DNA from: Paenibacillus silagei
GTDB taxonomy: Bacteria > Bacillota > Bacilli > Paenibacillales > Paenibacillaceae
DNA length: 64,000 nucleotides
Direction: 5' to 3'
Assembly (NCBI RefSeq): GCF_017874735.1
Contig: NZ_JAGGLV010000014.1
Coordinates: 62,001 to 126,000, forward strand
Shown here in pieces: positions 51,106 through 58,357 of the stretch. The notes beneath the pieces are model-generated. The model was not told where the DNA came from. It saw nothing but the letters and a program-made list of their open reading frames with translations, and did no database searches. Numbering within the stretch: the stretch's first letter is position 1; each line of letters opens with the position of its first letter. The position numbers and the translations under genes are program-made.

Positions 51106-52286
51106 CAGATCACACTCCGGTCAGCCGGTGTGGCAAGGCCTATAATGTCCTGGAAGATGGCGGCATAGGTCTTCGCAACCTCACTCCACATCATTGTACT
51201 GCCGAGTTCCTGTGTACGCTGTTCCATATCCCGGACTTTGGCCGGACTGTCCAGCAGCTCCAGAATACAGGCCTCCAGGGAAGCCGAATCGCGGAATTCT
51301 GCCAGCAGTCCTCTGCCTCCCGCCAGCATCTCTTCGGCATAGCGGTAAGGGGTAGAGATAATCACTCTGCCATAGCCGACTCCATAAGCGAGCGTTCCGC
51401 TGACGGCCTGTTCCTTGCCCAGATAAGGAGTCATATATATATCCGACATCACCAGGGACTCAATGACCTCTTCCTGGGTCAGCAGCTTGTCGACGAACAG
51501 CACATTATTGACCAGGTCTAATTCATGCACCAGATCGGTCAGCTTTTGCCGGTAGACTTCACCGGTCTCCTGCTTAACGACCGGATGCGTCTTGCCCCAG
51601 ATGATATAGAGCGCGTCAGGATGCTGCTTCACTACGCCGCTCATAGCCTCAATCGCATATTCAATGCCCTTGCCGGGACTCAGGAAGCCGAAGGTCGAGA
51701 GGATTTTGCGTTCGCCGAACTTGTATTGAAGCTTCAGCTCTGCACGGGTGGAGGTCTGGACAAAAGGAACGCCGTGATGAATGAATGCTATTTTGGCGGC
51801 GTTAATATGATAGACAGAGATTAGATCCTCTACTGTGGATTGGGCCATGGTCACTACCTTGACGCTTCCTTCGGCGAGCCGGGTGATAATCTCATGCTGC
51901 TTGGGGGTAGGCTTGGTTAAGACAGTATGGAAGATAACCACGTAAGGGATCTGAAGCTCTTCTGTGAACTGCAGCAGATATTCGCCGCTCTCTCCGCCGT
52001 AGATGCCGAATTCATGCTGAATGACTAGCAGATCGGTATCTGACTGGTTGATGTCCCTGGCTGATTCTATATAATCAGATAGCTGATGTTGGTTGATTTC
52101 CCGCATGACCTGATCCGTGTATCGGTAGTTTCCGTTGTTATTCATGGCGATGATGCGCGGTTTGTTGAAGCCCTGAAGCTTCGTGAATTCATCCAGCAGA
52201 TCCTGGGTGAAGGTAGCAATTCCGCATTCTCTAGGCAGGCTGGTGGACAGGAAAACAATGTTTTTATTGTGGTTGCTGTGGTTCAT
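51105..52286 (-). CDS. GT4-family glycosyltransferase
   Basis: The 393-residue product has a GT-B fold. The N-terminal domain begins IVFLSTSLPRECGIATFT and the C-terminal nucleotide-sugar domain has FGFLSPGKGIEYAIEA, VLFVDKLLTQEEV and an E-x7-E-like segment near KEQAVSGTLAYGVGYG. GT4 enzymes are retaining; many use GDP-mannose, which fits the guanylyltransferase in the same operon. The start ATG 52286 follows AGGGAGG. The operon reads from a good promoter through a leader containing a terminator-like hairpin. Confidence 0.88.
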   Translation of the reverse strand: MNHSNHNKNIVFLSTSLPRECGIATFTQDLLDEFTKLQGFNKPRIIAMNNNGNYRYTDQVMREINQHQLSDYIESARDINQSDTDLLVIQHEFGIYGGESGEYLLQFTEELQIPYVVIFHTVLTKPTPKQHEIITRLAEGSVKVVTMAQSTVEDLISVYHINAAKIAFIHHGVPFVQTSTRAELKLQYKFGERKILSTFGFLSPGKGIEYAIEAMSGVVKQHPDALYIIWGKTHPVVKQETGEVYRQKLTDLVHELDLVNNVLFVDKLLTQEEVIESLVMSDIYMTPYLGKEQAVSGTLAYGVGYGRVIISTPYRYAEEMLAGGRGLLAEFRDSASLEACILELLDSPAKVRDMEQRTQELGSTMMWSEVAKTYAAIFQDIIGLATPADRSVI

Positions 52287-52326
52287 AATAGAAAGCCTCC
52301 CTATTGATTATCGAACTTTTGGGGAC

Positions 52327-52356
52327 AAAAAAAGAAAATAAAGAGGACTTTATTTT
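52327..52356 (-). terminator. Terminator-like hairpin in GT4 leader (attenuator candidate)
   Basis: On the minus strand AAAATAAAG, a TCCT loop and CTTTATTTT (52356-52335) are followed by CTTTTTTT. It lies between the promoter and the GT4 start, so it could stop transcription conditionally. The stem is AT-rich and of moderate strength. Confidence 0.6.
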
Positions 52357-52407
52357 CCGGGGATGAGTGGTATAAAGTTTTGTTTCTGCAAATCATTTCC
52401 TGCCCAA

Positions 52408-52436
52408 ACTATAACATGACCATTTAATCTTGTCAA
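52408..52436 (-). promoter_or_regulatory. Promoter of GT4 operon
   Basis: On the minus strand TTGACA (52436-52431), a 17-base spacer and TATAGT (52413-52408) form a strong vegetative promoter. Its -35 box is only four bases from the -35 box of the divergent regulator promoter. Confidence 0.75.
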
Positions 52437-52440
52437 TTTA

Positions 52441-52469
52441 TTGACTCCCTTGAAATCACCGGATATAGT
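52441..52469 (+). promoter_or_regulatory. Promoter of HTH regulator and DUF1861 gene
   Basis: TTGACT (52441-52446), a 17-base spacer and TATAGT (52464-52469) stand just upstream of the HTH gene. The two divergent promoters are back-to-back, so one bound regulator could control both. Confidence 0.75.
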
Positions 52470-52487
52470 GATGTAGGAGGTGTATGG

Positions 52488-52784
52488 ATGCCAGTCATAC
52501 GCAGTAAATTGAGTGAGGTTATGGATAAGCATGACCCGAAATTATCGATTCGCAAGCTAGCGAAGGACATAAATTACCATTTCGATTCCGTCCGGCGGAT
52601 GTACAAAGACGAGATGGTGCAGTATCCCCGGGATCTGCTGCTGAAGCTGTGTACGTATTTCAATATTCAGCCTGGGGAATTGATCCGGATGGAATCGGAT
52701 GAGAACGATTGGGCAATAGATAAGGCAAATGAATATGAGGAGGAAGGCAATGACAAGGAGCCCGGCGAAGACAGCAACCTGTAA
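52488..52784 (+). CDS. Cro/XRE-type HTH regulator
   Basis: ATG 52488 follows AGGAGGTGTATGG. The 98-residue product has an XRE-like domain (about 3-65) with LSIRKLAKDINYHFDSVRRMY and LLLKLCTYFNIQPGELI, then an acidic tail. It is divergent from the GT4 operon and overlaps the DUF1861 gene by 35 bases. Position makes it the likely regulator of both; the effector is unknown. Confidence 0.85.
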   Translation: MPVIRSKLSEVMDKHDPKLSIRKLAKDINYHFDSVRRMYKDEMVQYPRDLLLKLCTYFNIQPGELIRMESDENDWAIDKANEYEEEGNDKEPGEDSNL

Positions 52785-53697
52785 TGAACTGCTGGATACC
52801 TTTTATGCCAATCTCCGTACCGTGCACGTGGAGAAGCTGGTCTTCTCCGGTGTGGGCGGGCGTGATGTCTACAATATAACGGCTCCGTTTCTGCATGACG
52901 GGGAGGAAGTGATCTTGGGAAGAGTTGAGGAACGGGATAGCGAGTTCTCTCAAGTCTTCTTTTTTACATCCGGCGCAGATGGGGTATGGGTTCCCCGTGC
53001 GCATACCCATACCTATAATCTGCAGGACCCCTGCGTAACCCGCGTTAAGGGAGAATTGATTGTCGGCGGAGTTGAGGTGATTACGGCTGGGGATAATCCG
53101 CCCAAGATAGTCTCCTGGGTTACCCAGTTCTACCGGGGATACCGGATCGACTCGCTTCATCACTTCGCCTCCGGTCCGGAGCTGATGAAGGATATCCGGC
53201 TGATTGAGCTTCAGGATGGCAGAATCGGTGTACTGACCAGACCGCAGGGAGAGCGGGGCGGCAGAGGACAAATTGGCTTCACCATTATTGATTCACTGGA
53301 GGAGCTGCATGAACAGACCTTACTGGAGGCGGAGATTCTGCAGCATCAGTTCGTGCCGGAAGAGTGGGGCGGAGCCAATGAAGCCCATCTGCTGCGCAAT
53401 GGCCATATAGGTGTGCTGGGGCATATTGCCTGCTTCGACCGTCTGGGGAAGAAGCATTACTACTCTATGGTCTTCTCGCTTAATCCGGACACTTTGGAGA
53501 CTACCCCGGTTAAAATCATCGCAGCCAGAAGCGATTTCCCGATCGGTCCGGGCAAACGTCCTGATCTGCAGGATGTCATCTTCAGCGGCGGACTGGTACG
53601 CGGAGCGGACGGCCGGGCGGTATTGTCTGTAGGCGTCAGCGATGCGGAAGCCTATAGAATCGAGATCCCTGATCCTTTTGCCGAATATGAAGTCTGA
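52750..53697 (+). CDS. DUF1861 family protein, beta-propeller glycoside hydrolase-like
   Basis: ATG 52750 follows AGGAGGAAGGCA within the end of the HTH gene, so translation is coupled. The 315-residue product is beta-rich with HTYNLQDPCVTRVKGELIVGGVEV, PQGERGGRGQIGF and EEWGGANEAHLLRNG, the pattern of DUF1861 (MTP-1 type) proteins. These are thought to have a five-bladed propeller like GH43 and GH130 enzymes. With the GDP-mannose operon next door, a role in cleaving or phosphorolysing a mannose-containing glycan is plausible, not shown. Confidence 0.8.
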   Translation: MTRSPAKTATCNELLDTFYANLRTVHVEKLVFSGVGGRDVYNITAPFLHDGEEVILGRVEERDSEFSQVFFFTSGADGVWVPRAHTHTYNLQDPCVTRVKGELIVGGVEVITAGDNPPKIVSWVTQFYRGYRIDSLHHFASGPELMKDIRLIELQDGRIGVLTRPQGERGGRGQIGFTIIDSLEELHEQTLLEAEILQHQFVPEEWGGANEAHLLRNGHIGVLGHIACFDRLGKKHYYSMVFSLNPDTLETTPVKIIAARSDFPIGPGKRPDLQDVIFSGGLVRGADGRAVLSVGVSDAEAYRIEIPDPFAEYEV

Positions 53698-53708
53698 TTG
53701 CCGCAGGT

Positions 53709-53737
53709 TTGACTAGATTCTATGGTCATGTTACACT
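53709..53737 (+). promoter_or_regulatory. Promoter of L25/Ctc gene
   Basis: TTGACT (53709-53714), a 17-base spacer and TACACT (53732-53737) stand 45 bases before the start. No sigma-B type promoter was recognised. Confidence 0.55.
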
Positions 53738-53781
53738 TGAGATGACAAGAATTTATGGTCGAAGAGAGCGGGAACCAAGCA

Positions 53782-54366
53782 ATGAGTAAATTTATTCAAC
53801 TAAGCAATCGTACGTCTGACACGAAGTCCAACCTGAATGTGGCAAGAAAGCAGGGCCGCATCCCGGCTGTACTGTACGGAAATGGTAAAGATACTCTTAG
53901 TCTTGAAGTGAACGAGAAGGAACTGCTGGAAGTGCTGAGAACGAATCCGCGGGCGATCCTGCAAGGGAAATTGACCGACGGTACAACCGTTCCGGTAGTG
54001 GTTCAGAACATCCAGAAGCAATCCATGTCCGGTAAAGTGCTGCATATTGATTTCCAGCATGTGAACATGAGCATCAGCATGGACAGCAAGGTGACCATTC
54101 ATTTTGCAGGCGAAGCTGTTGGCGTCAAAGAAGGCGGCGTACTGCAGGTGGAAATCTATGAAGTAGAAGTCCGCTGTATGCCGGGCGATCTGCCTACTTC
54201 CATGGAAGTGGATATCAGCGGCCTTGCCATCGGCGACCAATTGCTGGTGTCGGATCTCATTTTCCAGGATGGCATTGAAGTGCTGACCGATCCAAGTACT
54301 GTCATGATTCAGATCAAGACTGTACATGAAGAAGTTGAAGAACCGGTAGTAGTTACTCCGGCTTAA
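53782..54366 (+). CDS. rplY: 50S ribosomal protein L25 / general stress protein Ctc
   Basis: The 194-residue product has the N-terminal 5S rRNA-binding L25 domain (ARKQGRIPAVLYGNGKD, about 20-95) and a C-terminal TL5-type domain (residues 96-185) with EGGVLQVEIYEVEVRCMPGDLP. This two-domain form is the Ctc type of Bacillus. It binds 5S rRNA in the large subunit. ATG 53782 is chosen over an ATG nine codons upstream to match the usual L25 start. Confidence 0.93.
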   Translation: MSKFIQLSNRTSDTKSNLNVARKQGRIPAVLYGNGKDTLSLEVNEKELLEVLRTNPRAILQGKLTDGTTVPVVVQNIQKQSMSGKVLHIDFQHVNMSISMDSKVTIHFAGEAVGVKEGGVLQVEIYEVEVRCMPGDLPTSMEVDISGLAIGDQLLVSDLIFQDGIEVLTDPSTVMIQIKTVHEEVEEPVVVTPA

Positions 54367-54381
54367 ATACAGTATGACGCA

Positions 54382-54457
54382 TAGCCCTTTCGGGCAGAAC
54401 GTCTTGGAAGCTCATGATATATCATGATTCCGCTACGTCTGCCCGAAGGGGCTTTTT
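54382..54457 (+). terminator. Long terminator after rplY
   Basis: AGCCCTTTCGGGCAGAACGT (54382-54401) pairs with ACGTCTGCCCGAAGGGGCT (54434-54452), followed by TTTTT. The loop holds a small TCATGATATATCATGA hairpin. Confidence 0.88.
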
Positions 54458-54493
54458 GTTGTTGTGGGGGACAGGAAGGAAGTCAGGGGGAGG

Positions 54494-55372
54494 TTATTTC
54501 AGCGCCCCTTCTGTCAGGCCGGCAACGATATAGCGGTGGAAGAAGAGGTATACGACAATCATTGGGAGCGTAATAATCGAGAGTGCTGAGAACAGCAGCT
54601 TATAGTCGGTCATATACCGGCTGGAGAAGGCCAGCAGACCAACCGGTATCGTCTTCAGTGCATCATTCTGGATGTACAGCATGGCCAGCAGCAGCTCATT
54701 CCATGCATTCAGCGCTGAGAAGATCCCGACGGTGGCCATGTTCGGAATAAGCAGCGGAAGGATAATCCTGCTGTACATTCTCCAGTTGCCGCAGCCGTCT
54801 ATCCGGGCAGCCTCCAGCAGCTCTTTCGGTATAGAATCCAAGTATGCCTTGAGCAGGAATATGGCCAGCGGAAGGCCGGTTCCAATGTAAGGGAGGATTA
54901 AGCCCATATAGGAATCCTTCAAATTCAGCTGCTCAAAAATATAGCTCTGGGCAATGAAAAAGGATTGCAGCGGCATAAACAGTCCGAATACGAACATCAG
55001 CATCAGGAAGCTGCTGCCGCGGAAGCGGAGCTTGCTGAAGGCGAAGGCTGCAAGGCTCGCGAAGAGCAGAATGCCCGCAACGGTGGCCGAGGTTACAATT
55101 ACACTGTTGCCGGCGTAGGTGCTCATATTGCCGACGGTCCAGGCTTTGGACCAGTTCTGGAGATTGATCTGTTCCGGCAGTGCGAATGGAGCGGAGAAGA
55201 TCTCCCGGTTCTCACGGAAGGAGGAGAGAATAAGCCAGAGAATCGGGTAGAAATAGAAGCAGGAAATGAAGATCATGAACAGATAATACAGAATATGCGA
55301 GAACGTTCTGCGGCTGGCCGCTTCCCCGCCGCTGTAAGCGTCTTTCTTGAGATCCAGGACTGTGGTCGTCAA
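54494..55372 (-). CDS. Carbohydrate ABC transporter permease, MalG type
   Basis: TTG 55372 follows AGGTG by six bases; upstream in-frame residues are read from the repeat element at 55409-55437 and are not expected to be coding. The 292-residue product has six membrane helices and the EAA loop EAARIDGCGNWRMYSRIILPLL. It is the second permease of a sugar importer whose binding protein and first permease lie upstream. Confidence 0.9.
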   Translation of the reverse strand: MTTTVLDLKKDAYSGGEAASRRTFSHILYYLFMIFISCFYFYPILWLILSSFRENREIFSAPFALPEQINLQNWSKAWTVGNMSTYAGNSVIVTSATVAGILLFASLAAFAFSKLRFRGSSFLMLMFVFGLFMPLQSFFIAQSYIFEQLNLKDSYMGLILPYIGTGLPLAIFLLKAYLDSIPKELLEAARIDGCGNWRMYSRIILPLLIPNMATVGIFSALNAWNELLLAMLYIQNDALKTIPVGLLAFSSRYMTDYKLLFSALSIITLPMIVVYLFFHRYIVAGLTEGALK

Positions 55373-55408
55373 GCGGTACACCTCACTTTCGTATAATGTA
55401 CATGTATC

Positions 55409-55465
55409 GGGGTCCCCGCAAAGTACCTGAGTCATCACCCGAAGCCTCTTTCAGAGGACTGCGAA
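55409..55465 (+). repeat. Conserved leader-like element, copy 2
   Basis: GGGGTCCCCGCAAAGTACCT and its continuation to 55437 match 27357-27385 with one base different. A CCTCTTTCAGAGG hairpin (55444-55456) follows, analogous to the hairpin of copy 1. Here it lies between two permease genes and points against their direction of transcription, so it does not act as a leader for them. Confidence 0.6.
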
Positions 55466-55476
55466 GCCGTGTCTTC

Positions 55477-56361
55477 CTAATACTCCAGTACACTGGAGTC
55501 TTTCTTATTCAGTCTGCCGGCCACAAGCCCGATCACTGCGATCACAATTGTCATGATGACGGCAAGTGCGGAGCCGTAGCCGATGCTCATATGGGTAAAG
55601 ACTACTTTGACCAGATAGGTCGTAACGATTTCGGTTGAATTATACGGTCCGCCGTTGGTCATTACATAGAACAGATCGAAGGACTGGAAGCCGGTAAGTA
55701 CACACAGCATGATGCCTGTCTCCACCAGATTACGGATCATGGGCACCTTGATCTTGAAGAAGATCTGTCCTTCCCCTGCGCCGTCCAGATAGGCCGATTC
55801 ATAGACTTCTCTAGAGATGCGCTGGATTCCTGAATAAAAGATGGTCATATAGAAGCCTGCGTAGACCCAGCCGGATACGATGCAGATGGCATAAAGCGCG
55901 GTATCGGGGTTGCCCAGCCAGACACGGGTCCAGCTCTCCAGGCCGATCTTCTCCAGCAGGATATTGATGAGGCCAAAGTCGGAATTATAGACGAATTTCC
56001 ATAAGTAGGAGACGACTATCATCGGCAGCATGACGGGCACGAAGAAGGCGAGCCGGAAGAGTCCGCTTCCCTTGCGGCCCATCGTGATCAAGCCTGCGAG
56101 CCCGAGTCCGGCAATGACTTCAACAAAGACAGTGGCGACAATATAGATAAGCGTGTGTCCGTAGGAGTTCATGTAGACACGGTCCTGAAAAGCCCGGATG
56201 TAGTTGTCGAAGCCGGTGAATTTCATAGTGCCGATCCCGTTCCAATCGTAGAAGCTGAATACGAAGGTCATAAGGACGGGGACAAGTACAACAAAGCCAA
56301 AGAGCAGGAGGGCTGGAGATATGAATAGGTAGGGAGAGAACTTATTGCTTCGGCCGGACAT
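55477..56361 (-). CDS. Carbohydrate ABC transporter permease, MalF/UgpA type
   Basis: The 294-residue product begins with a short cytoplasmic tail and a first helix (LFISPALLLFGFVVLVPVLM); six helices are expected. The EAA loop appears as ESAYLDGAGEGQIFFKIKVPMI. It follows the binding-protein gene by about 80 bases and is separated from the next permease by the repeat element. No ATPase gene is present, so a shared MsmX-type ATPase elsewhere is probably used. Confidence 0.92.
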   Translation of the reverse strand: MSGRSNKFSPYLFISPALLLFGFVVLVPVLMTFVFSFYDWNGIGTMKFTGFDNYIRAFQDRVYMNSYGHTLIYIVATVFVEVIAGLGLAGLITMGRKGSGLFRLAFFVPVMLPMIVVSYLWKFVYNSDFGLINILLEKIGLESWTRVWLGNPDTALYAICIVSGWVYAGFYMTIFYSGIQRISREVYESAYLDGAGEGQIFFKIKVPMIRNLVETGIMLCVLTGFQSFDLFYVMTNGGPYNSTEIVTTYLVKVVFTHMSIGYGSALAVIMTIVIAVIGLVAGRLNKKDSSVLEY

Positions 56362-56444
56362 GGGTCCACCTCCAATTTAAGGTATAAGGGGGGATGCGTA
56401 ATCTTCGATTTCCGGATGAAGCCGCCTTATGGACGTACTCATCG

Positions 56445-57740
56445 TTACTTTAGAGGGGCGATAGTTGTCTCCAGCTCAGCCAGAGCCTCTTCAGGTGATT
56501 TAGCGCCGCCGATAACTTCAGAGGTGGCCATATTGAGCGCGTTGGCAACTTCGATGGAATAGCCGGTATCGGGCGGCGACACAAGCGCTGGAGCATTTTC
56601 CATCAGATCGTTCAATTCCAGCGAGAGCGGAAGCATGGTCTCCTTGTCGATCCCGTCTTTGGTAATCGGAACAGCTCCGGCATCGGACAGCTTCTTGGAG
56701 GATTCGGGGGAGCTGTAGAGCTTCATGAATTCAATAGCCTCGTCGATCAGCTTGGAGTTTTTATTGACCACCATTCCGTTCAACACGCCGATTACACTGT
56801 CCTGATTGCCCTTGCCGTCCGGTATGGCCGGAGTATTGAAGTAGCCAAGCTCAAGTTCCGGCGTCTCTTCGACTGCGGTTGGAGCGAGCCAGCTTCCGAT
56901 CGGGTGCATGGCACCGCTGCCGTTCAGGAACAGCATGTCCGCCTCACTGTCGCTTGCGGCAGTTACATTCTCGTTAATATAGCCTTTATCCCAGAGCTCC
57001 TGCACGTAACCGTAGGCTTTGACAAAATCAGGCGAATTGAACGGCTGCTTCAGCTGCATAGCCTCACTGTAGGCGTCCTCGCCCACAACCCGGGAAATGA
57101 TATGGGCGACCCAGTTGCCTGCCGTCCACAGATCGGAGTTGCCGATCACGAGCGGGGTGATGCCTGCCTGCTTGATAGTCTCGCATACCTTAAGGAATTC
57201 CTCCCAGGTGGCCGGCGGCTGAAGACCCAGATCATTGAATACCGCTTTATTGTAAAAGATTACGTTCGTCACATCGCCCGCAGTTGGAATCATATACGTC
57301 TTGCCGTCGATCACCATACCATTGAAGGTACCCTCCGCGAACATATCCTTCAGTCCTGAGCTTTGGAGCTGCTCTGTAATATCCGCCGCATAACCATCCG
57401 TTACTCTTGTCTGCAGGCGCTGCCCCGCCCATTCAAAGTACAGGTCAGGAGCGTTCTTGCCGCTTAGCAGATTTGGCAACCCGATCGTCTGATAGGTATC
57501 ATCGTCCTGATAGCTGAATTCCACCTTAATCCCCTGATGCTGCGCTTCAAACTCCTTGCCGATCGTTTCCCAGACCTTGATTAATCCTTCGCCGGGCGAA
57601 CCCATAGCAATACGGAGTGTTTCCGGTTTGGCATCGGAGCCTCCGTTATTGGCCGGGCTGTTATTAGAAGCTGCAGAAGAGCAGCCCGTTAAGGCGGTAA
57701 CCAGCATCGTTGAGATCAGTGCAATCATCCGTTTGTTCAT
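56445..57740 (-). CDS. Sugar ABC transporter substrate-binding lipoprotein
   Basis: The 431-residue product begins with a lipoprotein signal peptide with lipobox LTG-C near residue 20 and AAAGGAGCG upstream. It is a family 1 binding protein (LRIAMGSPGEGLIKVWETIGKEFEAQH, NAPDLYFEWAGQRL, and the C-terminal PEEALAELE segment). The sugar is unknown. A promoter with TTGACA-17-AATAAT and an operator at the start site lie about 200 bases upstream. Confidence 0.93.
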   Translation of the reverse strand: MNKRMIALISTMLVTALTGCSSAASNNSPANNGGSDAKPETLRIAMGSPGEGLIKVWETIGKEFEAQHQGIKVEFSYQDDDTYQTIGLPNLLSGKNAPDLYFEWAGQRLQTRVTDGYAADITEQLQSSGLKDMFAEGTFNGMVIDGKTYMIPTAGDVTNVIFYNKAVFNDLGLQPPATWEEFLKVCETIKQAGITPLVIGNSDLWTAGNWVAHIISRVVGEDAYSEAMQLKQPFNSPDFVKAYGYVQELWDKGYINENVTAASDSEADMLFLNGSGAMHPIGSWLAPTAVEETPELELGYFNTPAIPDGKGNQDSVIGVLNGMVVNKNSKLIDEAIEFMKLYSSPESSKKLSDAGAVPITKDGIDKETMLPLSLELNDLMENAPALVSPPDTGYSIEVANALNMATSEVIGGAKSPEEALAELETTIAPLK

Positions 57741-57910
57741 TCGTTAATCGCTCCTTTGATTGGTATTGGCAAATAAGTTGACGCGACTACGCTCTTTATC
57801 CTTAGTCCCTACTTTCCCCTACGCGTTCACACTCCTAAATGTTATGTTATATGACTCATCTGAGTGAGGTGTTTCTGATTTTTGTGTGAGATTGATTGAG
57901 TAATAAAAAT

Positions 57911-57923
57911 TTGTAGTAACAAT
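57911..57923. promoter_or_regulatory. Candidate operator 1, at sugar operon start site
   Basis: TTGTAGTAACAAT contains the inverted repeat TTGT-N4-ACAA. It lies right at the predicted transcription start of the sugar ABC operon. The same motif occurs at 58177-58194 and 63934-63946. Confidence 0.6.
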
Positions 57924-57932
57924 ATTGCTTTC

Positions 57933-57961
57933 ATTATTCATGATAGCAAGAAGCCTGTCAA
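57933..57961 (-). promoter_or_regulatory. Promoter of sugar ABC operon
   Basis: On the minus strand TTGACA (57961-57956), a 17-base spacer and AATAAT (57938-57933) form a vegetative promoter. The start site would be near 57926. Confidence 0.65.
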
Positions 57962-58040
57962 TTGTTTTTTCATGCAAAAAGACATATAAAAATCATTTTA
58001 TCCAGAAAGTAAGCAGTAAGTATTTTTGACCAATGGATTA

Positions 58041-58055
58041 TTGTAAGCGCAAACA
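58041..58055 (+). promoter_or_regulatory. Catabolite-responsive element (cre) candidate
   Basis: TTGTAAGCGCAAACA fits the CcpA site WTGNAANCGNWNNCW at every defined position. It lies between the two divergent promoters, about 80 bases upstream of each -35 box. Confidence 0.65.
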
Positions 58056-58138
58056 ACATTGATTTTACATGGAAAATTACGATGTTATGGGAGTTTGTGG
58101 AAAAGGGAGGAAGAATATCTCTCTAATTAATAAATGTA

Positions 58139-58168
58139 TTGACAATTTGTTATGATTAAAAATAGAAT
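58139..58168 (+). promoter_or_regulatory. Promoter of SLH/secreted-protein operon
   Basis: TTGACA (58139-58144), an 18-base spacer and TAGAAT (58163-58168) stand about 190 bases before the SLH start. A start site near 58175 places operator 2 directly downstream. Confidence 0.65.
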
Positions 58169-58176
58169 GTGGGTAA

Positions 58177-58194
58177 ATGTTACTACAATAACAT
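58177..58194. promoter_or_regulatory. Candidate operator 2, at SLH operon start site
   Basis: ATGTTACTACAATAACAT is a perfect inverted repeat ATGTTA-N6-TAACAT. Its complement contains TTGTAGTAACAT, matching operator 1 except for the last bases. The location, immediately after the predicted start, fits a repressor site. Confidence 0.65.
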
Positions 58195-58217
58195 TGATAA
58201 TATGACATGGAGGTGAC

Positions 58218-58322
58218 ATTAAAAAACCTGCCAATTTGAAAAGATTACCTGAAAAGGATGTCACCCCTGGAGATTATGCAGCACATGCTTCCGAAGCAGT
58301 TGTGTACGAAGTTATCAGCTGA
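58218..58322 (+). CDS. Possible leader peptide with ATT start
   Basis: A strong site GGAGGTG (58209-58215) in the leader of the SLH gene has no ATG, GTG or TTG at a normal distance. An ATT at 58218 opens a 34-codon frame whose product, reading KKPANLKRLPEK then DVTPGDYAAHASEAVVYEV, has ordinary amino-acid content. ATT starts are rare and the spacing is short. It may be a relic or a regulatory leader. Low confidence. Confidence 0.25.
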   Translation: MKKPANLKRLPEKDVTPGDYAAHASEAVVYEVIS

Positions 58323-58357
58323 AGTACCGCTTAACAAAACCTTGAGGAGGAGTGCAT

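Noticed and set aside
52350..52532. 60-codon minus-strand frame in the GT4 upstream region
   Set aside because: It spans both divergent promoters and the start of the HTH gene, so it cannot be transcribed as a gene from the mapped promoter.
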